Part shown: piece by piece, positions 1-7,957 of the stretch | How the letters are laid out: every line of letters starts with the position of its first letter | Numbering within the stretch: position 1 is the stretch's first letter | Source: DATJLY01 sp035604615 | GTDB taxonomy: Bacteria > Pseudomonadota > Alphaproteobacteria > ATCC43930 > CGMCC-115725 | Direction of reading: 5' to 3' | Assembly: GCA_035604615.1 (NCBI GenBank) | Contig: DATNID010000052.1 | Location: forward strand, 1-64,000 | DNA length: 64,000 nucleotides | The notes under the pieces: model-generated | Seen by the model: only the letters and a program-made list of their open reading frames with translations | Databases searched by the model: none | What the model was told of the DNA's origin: nothing | Position numbers and translations under genes: made by a program

Positions 1-487
1 CCACCCCGCCGGCGGCGCCGGTCACCAGCACGTCGCCCATGCCCGGTTTCAGCCCATGCGCCTCGAGCGCCATCACCGCCATCATCGAGGTGAATCCGGC
101 GGTGCCGATGGCCATGGCGCGCTTGGCCGAGATGGCGGGCGGCAGCGCCACCAACTGGCTCGCCTTGACCCGCGCCTTCTGGGCATAGCCGCCCCATTGC
201 ATCTCGCCGACGCGCCAGCCGGTCAACACCACCTTGTCGCCCGGCTTCCATTCCGGCGAGGTCGAGCTTTCGACCGTGCCAGCGAAATCGACTCCCGGCA
301 CATGCGGATATTTCCGCACCAGCCGGCCGACGCCTTCGAGGATCATGCCGTCCTTGTAATTGAGCGTCGAATATTCGACCGCGACCGTCACCTCGCCCGG
401 CGGCAAATCGCTTTCCGGCAGGGATGCGATGCGCGCCGCAACCTTGCCGCCCAATTCCTCGAGCAGCAGGGCCCGAAAATCACTCAT
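1..487 (-). CDS. YhdH/AcuI-type zinc-free MDR oxidoreductase, 3' part outside window
   Basis: The N-terminal 162 residues of a medium-chain dehydrogenase/reductase run off the left edge. Seen: STLNYKD (about 40-46), PGVDFAG (about 64-70), a WGGYAQ segment, IGTAGFTSMMAVMALE, and VTGAAGGV at the edge, which begins the nucleotide-binding Rossmann fold. These features are typical of the YhdH/YhfP and acrylyl-CoA reductase (AcuI) branch, which reduces enoyl substrates with NADPH in the cytosol. The ATG at 487 follows the thiolase stop by 10 bp, so the two genes form an operon, consistent with acyl-CoA metabolism. The true substrate cannot be read from this fragment; a general quinone oxidoreductase is the alternative. 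Confidence 0.85.
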   Translation of the reverse strand, partial: MSDFRALLLEELGGKVAARIASLPESDLPPGEVTVAVEYSTLNYKDGMILEGVGRLVRKYPHVPGVDFAGTVESSTSPEWKPGDKVVLTGWRVGEMQWGGYAQKARVKASQLVALPPAISAKRAMAIGTAGFTSMMAVMALEAHGLKPGMGDVLVTGAAGGV

Positions 488-497
488 GGACAGCCGC

Positions 498-1664
498 TCA
501 CCGCAGGCGTTCGAGGATGCTGACGTAATTGGCCACCGCCGCGCCGCCCATGTTGAACACGGCGGCGAGCTTGGCGTCCTTGATCTGGATGTCGCCGGCG
601 GTGCCGGTCAATTGCATGGATTGCAGCACATGCATGGAAACGCCGGTGGCGCCGATGGGATGGCCCTTGGCCTTCAAGCCGCCCGAGGCGTTGATCGGCA
701 GCTTGCCGGTCTTCTCGGATATGCCGGCCTCGATCACGCGCGCGCCCTCGCCCCTCTTGGCCATGCCCATCGCCTCGTAGATCATCAACTCGGCGATGGT
801 GAAGCAGTCATGGACCTCGGCGCAGGAAAGGTCGTTCAAGCCCACCCCGGCGCTGGCGAAGGCGCGCCGCCAGGCCACTTCCGGTCCTTCGTACGAGGTG
901 ATGTCGCGCTTGCTCATGGGCAGGAAGTCGTTGACCTGCTCGGATGCCCGGAACACCACCGCCTTTTTAGAGCCGAGCGCGGTGTCGATATCGGTCAGCA
1001 CCAGCGCCGCGGCGCCGTCGGAGACCAGCGAGCAATCGGTGCGCCGGAGCGGCCCGGCCACGATCGGGTTCTTGTCCGAAACCGTGCGGCAGAAATCGTA
1101 GCCCAAATCCTTGCGGATCTGGGCCAGCGGGTTGGACGCGCCGTTCTTGTGGTTCTTGGCGGCGATCCTGGCGAGCGCGTCGGATTTGTCGCCGTAACGC
1201 TGGAAATAGGCCTGGGCTATGCGGCCGAACACGCCGGCGAAGCCCCCCTCGATCCCGCCCTCTTCCTTGAGATAGGCCGCGCGGATGAGGAGGTCGCCCA
1301 CTTGCGGGCCGGAAACCTCGGTCATCTTTTCCACGCCCACCACCAGCACGCGGCGCGCGCGCTTGGCCGCGATCGCGTTCAGGCCCTGATATATCGCCGC
1401 CGAGCCGGTGGCGCAGGCGTTCTCGACCCTGGTCGCCGGCTTGTAACGCAGGCTCGGGTCGATTTGCAGCGTCAGCGAGGACGGGAATTCCTGGCGCACG
1501 AAGCCGCCGTTGAAGGTGCCGAGATAGATCTCGTCGATATCGGACGGGGCCAAGCCGGAATCCCGGATGGCGTCGGATGCCACCTTCACAATGAGCGATT
1601 CGATGTCCTCGCCCTCGAGCTTGCCGAAGCGCGAATGGGCCCAGCCGACGATGCAAGCGGTCAT
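498..1664 (-). CDS. SCP2-type thiolase (acetyl-CoA acetyltransferase family)
   Basis: A 388-residue thiolase of the lipid-transfer/SCP-x type, which cleaves or forms beta-ketoacyl-CoA. The nucleophilic cysteine is C84 in ENACATGS; HDCF at 285-288 and GHPIGATG with H335 supply the other active-site loops, and FNMGG lies at 370-374. Length is normal for the family. The gene precedes the YhdH/AcuI-like reductase by 10 bp and starts at an ATG 74 bp from divergent pyrC. SCP2-type thiolases often act on branched or sterol-derived acyl-CoAs. The substrate here is unknown, but the pairing with an enoyl reductase suggests a fatty-acid or side-chain degradation step. Confidence 0.9.
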   Translation of the reverse strand: MTACIVGWAHSRFGKLEGEDIESLIVKVASDAIRDSGLAPSDIDEIYLGTFNGGFVRQEFPSSLTLQIDPSLRYKPATRVENACATGSAAIYQGLNAIAAKRARRVLVVGVEKMTEVSGPQVGDLLIRAAYLKEEGGIEGGFAGVFGRIAQAYFQRYGDKSDALARIAAKNHKNGASNPLAQIRKDLGYDFCRTVSDKNPIVAGPLRRTDCSLVSDGAAALVLTDIDTALGSKKAVVFRASEQVNDFLPMSKRDITSYEGPEVAWRRAFASAGVGLNDLSCAEVHDCFTIAELMIYEAMGMAKRGEGARVIEAGISEKTGKLPINASGGLKAKGHPIGATGVSMHVLQSMQLTGTAGDIQIKDAKLAAVFNMGGAAVANYVSILERLR

Positions 1665-1738
1665 CCCGGTCCTCCAACGAAAGCGCCCGAGCTTAGGATA
1701 TAATCATCGCCTCTCCCATGCGGGAGTGAGGCGGAGAC

Positions 1739-2785
1739 TTGGCCCACGACACCATCACCCTAATCCGGCCGGACGATTGGCACGTGCATTTGCGCGACGG
1801 CGCGATGCTCGAGGCGGTGCTGCCTTTCACCGCCCGCCAGTTCGCCCGCGCCATCGTCATGCCGAACCTGGTGCCGCCGGTGACGAGTGTCGCCGCGGCG
1901 GAGTCCTATCGCGCCCGCATCCTCGCCGCCTTGCCAAAGGGCCTCGACTTCACACCGCTGATGACCTGCTATCTGGTCGACGACAGCGACCCGGACGAGC
2001 TGGAGCGCGGCTTCCGCGCCGGCGTGTTTGCGGCGGCGAAACTCTATCCCGCAAATGCCACCACCAATTCGGCGCGCGGCGTCACCGATCTCGCCCGGCT
2101 CGCGCGCGTCATGGAGCGCATGGAGCGGATCGGCATGCCGCTCCTGCTCCATGGCGAGGTCACCGATGCGGACGTGGACGTGTTCGACCGCGAGAAGATG
2201 TTCGTTTCGCGCGCGCTGGCGCCGCTGGCGCGCCGCTTTCCCGGCCTCAAGATGGTGCTCGAGCACGTCACCACGCGCGAGGCGGTCGCGTTCGTGAGCG
2301 AGGCGCCGCCCGCCATCGCCGCCACCATCACCGCGCACCATCTCGTCATCAACCGCAACGCCCTCTTCGCCGGCGGCTTGCGCCCGCACGCCTATTGCCT
2401 GCCGGTGGCCAAGCGCGAGGAGGACCGCCAGGCGCTGCGCCGCGCCGCCGCGTCGGGCAGCGCCAAGATCTTCCTCGGCACCGACACCGCGCCCCACCCG
2501 GTTCCTGACAAGGAGCAGGATTGCGGCTGCGCCGGAATATTCTCGGCCCCTTCCGCGCTCGAAATCTACGCGCAAGTGTTCGAGGACGAGGGCGCGCTCG
2601 ACCGGTTCGAGACGTTCGCGTCGCTCAACGGGCCGCGCTTCTACGGGCTCCCGGTCAATGAGGGGCGCGTGCGCCTTGTCCGCGAGGCTTGGCGGGTGCC
2701 GCGCGCGGTCGCGACCGGCGCCGGGCCGGTGCGCCCGTTCCTCGCCGGGGAAGAGCTGCGCTGGCGGCTCGATGGCGCGGCGTGA
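1739..2785 (+). CDS. pyrC: dihydroorotase, class II (PyrC)
   Basis: Cyclises N-carbamoyl-aspartate to dihydroorotate in pyrimidine synthesis. The 348-residue protein has all metal ligands of the homodimeric class: H15 and H17 in WHVHLRD, the carboxylated lysine K101 in AAKLYP, H138 in LLLHGE, H176 in LEHVTT and D249 in GTDTAPH. The start is a TTG at 1739 preceded by GCGGAG; no in-frame ATG or GTG lies nearby, and the protein begins just where the family does. The stop is followed after 33 bp by the selenoprotein candidate, so the two are probably cotranscribed. A TATAAT lies at 1699-1704 without a clear -35 box. Confidence 0.95.
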   Translation: MAHDTITLIRPDDWHVHLRDGAMLEAVLPFTARQFARAIVMPNLVPPVTSVAAAESYRARILAALPKGLDFTPLMTCYLVDDSDPDELERGFRAGVFAAAKLYPANATTNSARGVTDLARLARVMERMERIGMPLLLHGEVTDADVDVFDREKMFVSRALAPLARRFPGLKMVLEHVTTREAVAFVSEAPPAIAATITAHHLVINRNALFAGGLRPHAYCLPVAKREEDRQALRRAAASGSAKIFLGTDTAPHPVPDKEQDCGCAGIFSAPSALEIYAQVFEDEGALDRFETFASLNGPRFYGLPVNEGRVRLVREAWRVPRAVATGAGPVRPFLAGEELRWRLDGAA

Positions 2786-2818
2786 TAGACTGGCGCCGTG
2801 CAAGGCGGAGCGAAGCTT

Positions 2819-3439
2819 ATGGCGGACCCGTTCGTCCTGGAGATCTTCAGCGACTACGTTTGACCCTGGTGCTACCTCAGTACCGTGCGTACTGAAAAGC
2901 TGAAGCGGACATTCGATATCGTCGTAAAGCTGGTGCATTTCCCGCTGCACCCGGAGACGCCTGCCGAGGGCCGCTCGATGGCCGAGCTTTACGCCGGCCG
3001 CAGCACCGACCCCGAGGCCATGTATATCCGCATGAAGACGCTGATGGACGCCGAGGGACTGCCCTACGGGAAGCGCACGCACACCTATAACAGCCGCCTC
3101 GCGCAGGAACTGGGCTCCTGGGCCGAGACGCAAGAAGGCGGCGGCGCGATTCATGACCTTCTCTACCGGGCCTACTTCGTCGACGCCCGCAACATCGGCG
3201 ATCCCGACATCCTGGTCGAGATCGCGGGCGCGGCCGGTCTCGACCAGGACGCGGCGCGCGCAGTGCTCGAGACGCGCAGCTTCAAGGATGCGGTCGACGC
3301 CGACTGGGCCAAGTCGCGCGACTACGGCGTCACCGGCGTGCCGACCTTCGTCGCAGGACAATACGGCGTCGTCGGCGCGCAGCCCTACGAGGTGCTGGAG
3401 CAGCTCCTGGAAAAAGTCGGCGCGCGGCGGCGCGACTAA
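2819..3439 (+). CDS. DsbA/FrnE-like thiol oxidoreductase, candidate selenoprotein (UPWC, Sec15)
   Basis: A 206-codon reading frame of the FrnE/DsbA thioredoxin-fold family, interrupted only by TGA at codon 15 (2861-2863). The N-terminus reads EIFSDYV-TGA-PWCYLS, so the TGA replaces the first, nucleophilic cysteine of the family's CPWC motif; the resolving C18 is kept. Downstream are HFPLHPETP and the cis-proline loop GVTGVPTFV (P175), and no other stop occurs. GGAG at 2807-2810 sits 8 nt before the ATG. A SECIS-like hairpin follows the TGA. Inference: UGA is read as selenocysteine, giving a more reactive redox centre. Alternatives are a nonsense mutation, a sequence error, or a start at GTG 2885, which would lose the active site. 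Its 3' end overlaps the convergent nitroreductase by 3 bp. Confidence 0.8.
2861..2900 (+). promoter_or_regulatory. candidate bacterial SECIS hairpin behind in-frame UGA
   Basis: The UGA is at 2861-2863. UCAGUAC (2877-2883) pairs perfectly with GUACUGA (2889-2895) around a 5-nt loop CGUGC (2884-2888). A lower GCU/AGC stem (2871-2873 with 2898-2900) is separated from it by a small internal loop. The loop has G in its second position and starts 20 nt after the UGA, within the geometry I recall for SelB-binding bacterial SECIS elements (G in the first two loop bases, loop about 16-37 nt from UGA). The codons here (AGT, CGT, ACT, GAA) end in A or T, unlike the rest of this gene, as expected if RNA structure constrains them. 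Confidence 0.72.
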
Positions 3440-4077
3440 AGTCCCGGATACGCCTGGCCCCACTTGTCCTTGTAGACGATTTCGGCGAGCGGCCCTCGCT
3501 TCACCGGCCCGAACTTCCCCATCGGATAGCCGATCGGGAGGATGGCGTAGGAATGCACGCCCGGAGGAAGCCCCAGCGCCGCCTCGGTCTCCTTCTCGTG
3601 CAGCAGGTGCCGCGCGGTCAGGGTCGAGCCCAGGCCCAAGGCGCGCGCCGCCAGCAGCATGTTCTGCACCGCCGGATAGATCGACGCGCCGGCCTGCCGG
3701 TTGGGCGGCCTCTTGCCGTGATCGATGCACGCCACGATCCAAACCGGCGCCTCGTGGAAATGGTCGGTGAGATACGAAGCGGCCTCGGCCTGGCGGCGAT
3801 AGCGCTCGGGGTCCATCCCGGCGGGCGGCGCGCTGGTCGCGTAGTGCGGTCCCATCACCTCGTCGAAGGCCTTCTTGTACCAGACCTGCACCGCCTTCTT
3901 GATCGCCGGGTCCTTGACCACCAGGAAGCGCCATGACTGCGCGTTGCCGCCATTGGGCGCGCATTGGCCGGCGCGCAGGATCTTGGCGATGAGCGCGTCC
4001 GGCACCGGGTCGGGCTTCAAGCGCCGCATCGCCCGCGTCGTTTCGATGATCTCGAACAGGTCGGTTCCCTCGGCCAT
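3436..4077 (-). CDS. nitroreductase family FMN-dependent oxidoreductase
   Basis: A nitroreductase-fold flavoprotein of 213 residues. The N-terminal TTRAMRRLKPDPVP and AGQCAPNGGNAQSWRF segments are the FMN phosphate-binding arginine region and the following helix; ILPIGYPMGKFGPVKR near the C-terminus is the second flavin contact. Such enzymes reduce nitro compounds, quinones or enones with NAD(P)H as cytosolic dimers. I chose the ATG at 4077 because GGAG lies just upstream; an ATG 11 codons earlier is possible. The gene converges on the selenoprotein candidate with a 3-bp overlap of stop codons. The substrate is unknown. Confidence 0.88.
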   Translation of the reverse strand: MAEGTDLFEIIETTRAMRRLKPDPVPDALIAKILRAGQCAPNGGNAQSWRFLVVKDPAIKKAVQVWYKKAFDEVMGPHYATSAPPAGMDPERYRRQAEAASYLTDHFHEAPVWIVACIDHGKRPPNRQAGASIYPAVQNMLLAARALGLGSTLTARHLLHEKETEAALGLPPGVHSYAILPIGYPMGKFGPVKRGPLAEIVYKDKWGQAYPGL

Positions 4078-4140
4078 CGCAGGCTCCTTCGCCGTCCAGC
4101 GTCGCGCCATTCAAGACCAAACCGCGGAAATTGCCAGCCT

Positions 4141-5901
4141 CTATCCGAGCGCCGCGAACACGTCGGGCGCCAAGGGCTGGCGCTCCATGTGGCAGCGGTG
4201 CCACAGCGCATAGAACAAGAGCGTCCAGGCGGCGAACGCCTCGTGCCTTCGCTTGGGCTCGCGGAACAGCGCCTCGACCGTGCCGGGAAGGCAGATCTCG
4301 CGCACCCCCGCCTGCGCCGCGACCAAGGGGCCAAGCTGGCTCCCGCGCCGCGCGATCCAGTCGCCCACCGGCACGGTGAAGCCGCGTTTCTTGGCGAAGG
4401 GCGCCGCCGCCGGCACGTGGCGCTCGACCCAGCGCCGCAGCAGGAACTTGCCCACGCCCTTGCGCACCTTGAGATCGTCGGCGAGGCCGAAGCCGAACGC
4501 GGCCAGCACCGGATCGAGGAACGGCGTCCGCCCCTCGACGCCGTGCGCCATGAGGCAGCGGTCGAGCTTGGTGAGGAGATCGTTCGGCAGCCAGTCCTCG
4601 CAGTCGGTCGCCTGCGCCGCCTGGAGGCGCGAGCGGCCCGGGCGCGCCGCGTGCAGTTCGGCCGCCTCGATGCCGTCGCGCCAGCCGGCGAGATCGCCGC
4701 GCAGGACGCCGAGCCGGTCGAGATTGCCGCGTCCCCGCGGCGTGCGCCCGCCCACCCACCACGGCCGCATCACCGAGCGATAGCGGCCATAGCCGGCGAA
4801 CAGCTCGTCGCCGCCCTCGCCCGAGAGGATCACCTTGAGCCCGGCCTCGTGCGCCGCGGCGGCCAGCTTGTAGGTCGGCAGGATGGCGTAATCCGCGGCG
4901 GGATCGTCCATCGCGAAGGCGATCTCGGGCAGGAGGCGCCAGAAATCGGCCTCGCGGAACTCGATCTCGACATGCTCGGCGCCGAGCGCGTGTGCGATCT
5001 CGCGCGCGGCGGTACGCTCGTCGGTGGGTCCGGCGCGCGAGAAGCCGATGGTGAAGCTGTGCACCGGCCGCTCGTTGAGCCGCGCCATCATCGCCAGCAC
5101 CGCCGAGCTGTCGATGCCGCCCGAAAGGAACATGCCGTAGGGCACGTCCGAGCGCTGATGGATCAGCACGCTGCCGGCAAGCGCGCGGTCGAGCGCCTCG
5201 AGCGATTCGGCCTCGTCGGCGGCCTCGGCGGCCGGCGGCGGCAGCGCGTCGAGGCGGCGGCGCTCGACGACGCGGCCCTTGGCGACCACCACCGTCTCGC
5301 CCGGCAGCACGCGCCTGATGCCGGCGAAGATGGTGTCACGGCCGGTGGTGAATTGCAGCTGCAGCAGCTCGTTGCGCGCCTGGCGCACCAGCTCGGCCGC
5401 GACCAGGCCCGAGGCGATCAAGGCCTTGGCCTCGGACGCGAAGGCGAAGCCCTGCGCCGTCTCGATGTAGTAGAGCGGCTTGATGCCGAACGGGTCGCGC
5501 GCCAAGACGAGCCGTCCCGCCGCCGGGTCGTGCAAGGCGAGCGCATACATGCCGCGCAAGTGGCGCGCGAAATCGAGCCCGTGGCGGCGATAGAGATGGA
5601 GCGGCAGCTCGCAATCCGACTGGGTCGCGAATTTCGCGTCGGGCAGCTCGGTACGCAATTCGATGTAGTTGTAGATTTCGGCATTGGCCACGAGCGCCGC
5701 GCCGCCGGGCTCGTAGAGCGGCTGGTCGCCGGTCGCGAGATCGATGATGGCGAGCCGCGTCTGCACCATCCCGACATCGCCCGAGCGGTAATGCCCGGTG
5801 CCGTCGGGCCCGCGATGCTTGAGCGCCGCCTCCATCGCCTGGATCACGGCGGCGGGCGGCGTCTCGCCGTTGACGCTCATCATGCCGGCGATGCCGCACA
5901 T
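4141..5901 (-). CDS. asnB: asparagine synthase (glutamine-hydrolysing), AsnB type
   Basis: A 586-residue two-domain amidotransferase. C2 of MCGIAG is the glutaminase nucleophile, with RGPDG at 30-34. The synthetase half carries the ATP pyrophosphatase loop SGGIDSS (260-266) and GEGGDELFAGY (361-371). It is the last gene of a four-gene operon with three glycosyltransferases and overlaps the preceding stop by one base (TGATG), so it is probably translationally coupled. The context suggests amidation of a sugar acid or other group in a surface polysaccharide, as seen for AsnB paralogues in O-antigen and exopolysaccharide loci, rather than bulk asparagine synthesis. That role is inference. Confidence 0.9.
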   Translation of the reverse strand: MCGIAGMMSVNGETPPAAVIQAMEAALKHRGPDGTGHYRSGDVGMVQTRLAIIDLATGDQPLYEPGGAALVANAEIYNYIELRTELPDAKFATQSDCELPLHLYRRHGLDFARHLRGMYALALHDPAAGRLVLARDPFGIKPLYYIETAQGFAFASEAKALIASGLVAAELVRQARNELLQLQFTTGRDTIFAGIRRVLPGETVVVAKGRVVERRRLDALPPPAAEAADEAESLEALDRALAGSVLIHQRSDVPYGMFLSGGIDSSAVLAMMARLNERPVHSFTIGFSRAGPTDERTAAREIAHALGAEHVEIEFREADFWRLLPEIAFAMDDPAADYAILPTYKLAAAAHEAGLKVILSGEGGDELFAGYGRYRSVMRPWWVGGRTPRGRGNLDRLGVLRGDLAGWRDGIEAAELHAARPGRSRLQAAQATDCEDWLPNDLLTKLDRCLMAHGVEGRTPFLDPVLAAFGFGLADDLKVRKGVGKFLLRRWVERHVPAAAPFAKKRGFTVPVGDWIARRGSQLGPLVAAQAGVREICLPGTVEALFREPKRRHEAFAAWTLLFYALWHRCHMERQPLAPDVFAALG

Positions 5902-6926
5902 CAGCGTGTAAGCCCGGCCAGGAAGTCGCGATAGAGCGCGACGATCGGCCGCTCGCTGAACTCGCGCTCCCAGCGCTCGCGCCCGGCTTCGGCGAGCCGC
6001 GCGCGCAGTGCTCCGTCGCCGGCGAGCCGTGCCATCGCCGCGGCGAGCGCGGCCGCGTCCTCGGCCGGCACGAGGAGGCCGGTTTCGCCGTCGCGGATCA
6101 ATTCGCGCGGCCCTTCGCTCGCCGCCGCCGCCACCGGCACGCCCGCCGCCCACGCCTCGAGCAGGACATTGCCCAGGGGCTCGTGGCGCGAGGACGAGAC
6201 CAGCATGTCGGAAGATGCGAGCAACGCCGCCACGTCGTCGCGCCAGCCGAGGAAGCGGACCCGCGAAGCGATGCCGAGCGCCTGGGCGCGGCGCTCCAAG
6301 GCCTCGCGCTCCTCGCCCTCGCCGGCGAGCCAGAGATGGAGCGCCGGCACCAGCGCCGCCGCCTCCAGCAACACATCGAAGCCCTTGTTGCGATGGAGCC
6401 GGCCGAGCGCCAAGGCGAGCGGCGCGTCCTCGGGCGTCGAAAGGCTCGCGCGCGGCAGCTTCGCGACAGTCTCGCGCGCGGCGAAGTTGGGTAGGTAATG
6501 GACGCGCTCCGCGGGCCAGCCGCCGCGCACGATATAGTCCGCGATGTCGCGGGTGTTGGCGACGAGGTGATCGCAGCCGCGATAATATTTGAGGTCGTAA
6601 TAGCCGCCGAGCCGCCCCACCCGCACGAAATCGCCGGCGGGGCACGCGCTCGAGGCGCGGTTCATCCAGGTCAGCACCACCTGCGGCGCGAACTCGGCGA
6701 TGGCGGCGCTGAGCGCGGGCCGCGTGCGCAGATCGAGCTTGCCGCCGAACGATATCTCGACCACCTCGCATCCGGCCTGGCGCAGGCGCGCGGCGCGCGC
6801 GGCATCGCGCCGGATGACGAGGCGCTGCGTCTCGCCGGCGCGGTGGAGCGCGATGCCAAGCCGCTCGAAGAACGCCTCGGCGCCGCCATGCGCTTGCCCG
6901 GCGATGATCTGCACCAGCCGGGTCAC
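5901..6926 (-). CDS. glycosyltransferase, GT4-like (GT-B fold)
   Basis: A 341-residue GT-B glycosyltransferase. The N-terminus (TRLVQIIAGQAHGGAEAF) has the glycine-rich acceptor-side loop. The C-terminal half has ALGRLHRNKGFDVLLEA, LAGEGEE, and the donor-binding EX7E-type stretch EPLGNVLLEAW followed by AAGVPVAA. It would transfer a sugar from a nucleotide donor on the cytoplasmic face of the inner membrane. I chose the GTG at 6926 because it overlaps the upstream glycosyltransferase stop (GTGA), fitting a coupled operon, and places the Rossmann strand at the N-terminus. Donor and acceptor are unknown; neighbours point to LPS core or another surface glycan. Confidence 0.85.
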   Translation of the reverse strand: MTRLVQIIAGQAHGGAEAFFERLGIALHRAGETQRLVIRRDAARAARLRQAGCEVVEISFGGKLDLRTRPALSAAIAEFAPQVVLTWMNRASSACPAGDFVRVGRLGGYYDLKYYRGCDHLVANTRDIADYIVRGGWPAERVHYLPNFAARETVAKLPRASLSTPEDAPLALALGRLHRNKGFDVLLEAAALVPALHLWLAGEGEEREALERRAQALGIASRVRFLGWRDDVAALLASSDMLVSSSRHEPLGNVLLEAWAAGVPVAAAASEGPRELIRDGETGLLVPAEDAAALAAAMARLAGDGALRARLAEAGRERWEREFSERPIVALYRDFLAGLTR

Positions 6927-7957
6927 GCGGCCAGCTCCTCGAAAAGCCGCGCCGCCTCGTCCCAGCTCGCGCCCTTCTGCCGCGCCAGCGCAGCCGCGTG
7001 TTGGCGGCGCCACAGCGTGTCGTCGCCGAGGAGCGCGATCGCGGCGGCGGCGAAGGCTTCGTCGTCGCGCGCGATCGTGCCGGTGACGCCGTCGATGATG
7101 CGCTCGGCGACCGCGCCCAGCGGTTGCACCACCGCCGGCACGCCAAGCGCCTGCGCCTCGGCGACGGCGAGGCAGAAGGTCTCGCCCTCGTCGCCGCGAT
7201 AGAGCATGACGCGCGCGCCTTCGAGCGCAGAGACAAGCTGCTCGCGCGGCAGCGGCGCGTGCCGGCGCACGCCGTGCTCGCCGAGCGCGTCAGCACGCGC
7301 CAGCACCGCGTTCATCTCGTGCGCGCGCGCGTCGCCGACCGCGCCGTAGACCGCGGGACCGCCATAGATGTGCAGCTCCGCCGCCGGCACGGCGGGACGG
7401 ATGCGGCGCACCCACAGTTCGAGCAGCCAGCCGAGCCCGCGCAGCGGATTGGAGGTGAAGATGGCGCGCGGCGGCGGCGGCGAGCGCTCGGGCCGGGGCG
7501 CGCGGAACGGCGCCGCCAGGCCGTAGGGAATCACGGCGCGGCCGCCGCTCGGCAGCCACCACGGCACGGTCGCGGCGTGATGCGCGCCCAAGGTCACGAT
7601 CACCGGGCGATGGCGCAGCAATGCCCACACATACCGCGGCTTCTTCAAATAGCGGCCGGGATTGTGGATCCAGAACACGCCGCGCGCGGCCGGCACGCGG
7701 CCGATCAGGCGATCGCCGCGATTGGCGATGTAGAGCCCGGCGCGCTCGCCGAATTCGCGCGCCTCGTCGAGCGGGGCCCACGCCACGCCGTGATGCGTGA
7801 GCGGCGCGGCGCAGCGGTTGCGCACCAGCACGCGATGGCCGCGCGCGGCGAGCGCCTCGGCGAGCGACACGAACGCGCCCTCGGCGCCGCCCAGGGGCGC
7901 GCGCTCCGGCGTGGTGCCATCGAAGACGATGCCGTCGTCGGCCATGACGACCAGCAT
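6923..7957 (-). CDS. glycosyltransferase, GT4-like (GT-B fold)
   Basis: A 344-residue glycosyltransferase starting MLVVMADDGIVFDG, with the loop PLGGAEGAFVSLAEALAARG near the N-terminus and GDEGETFCLAVAEAQALGVPAV in the donor-binding half. It belongs to the same GT-B superfamily as its downstream neighbour but is only distantly similar. Its start overlaps the stop of the GT9 gene by one base (TGATG), and its own stop overlaps the next start. Three such overlaps in a row indicate strict cotranscription and probably fixed stoichiometry. Sugar specificity cannot be read from the sequence. Confidence 0.82.
   Translation of the reverse strand: MLVVMADDGIVFDGTTPERAPLGGAEGAFVSLAEALAARGHRVLVRNRCAAPLTHHGVAWAPLDEAREFGERAGLYIANRGDRLIGRVPAARGVFWIHNPGRYLKKPRYVWALLRHRPVIVTLGAHHAATVPWWLPSGGRAVIPYGLAAPFRAPRPERSPPPPRAIFTSNPLRGLGWLLELWVRRIRPAVPAAELHIYGGPAVYGAVGDARAHEMNAVLARADALGEHGVRRHAPLPREQLVSALEGARVMLYRGDEGETFCLAVAEAQALGVPAVVQPLGAVAERIIDGVTGTIARDDEAFAAAAIALLGDDTLWRRQHAAALARQKGASWDEAARLFEELAA

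Noticed and set aside
1699..1704. TATAAT upstream of pyrC as a promoter
   Set aside because: No acceptable -35 hexamer at 16-18 bp; kept only as a remark.
2885..3439. A shorter protein starting at the GTG at 2885
   Set aside because: It lacks the active-site motif and has no ribosome site; the GTG lies in the loop of the hairpin. The upstream 22 codons match the family and have a good start.
1760..4762. 1000-codon minus-strand frame crossing pyrC, the FrnE gene and the nitroreductase
   Set aside because: Antisense to pyrC and frame-shifted relative to nitroreductase and asnB; composition-driven.
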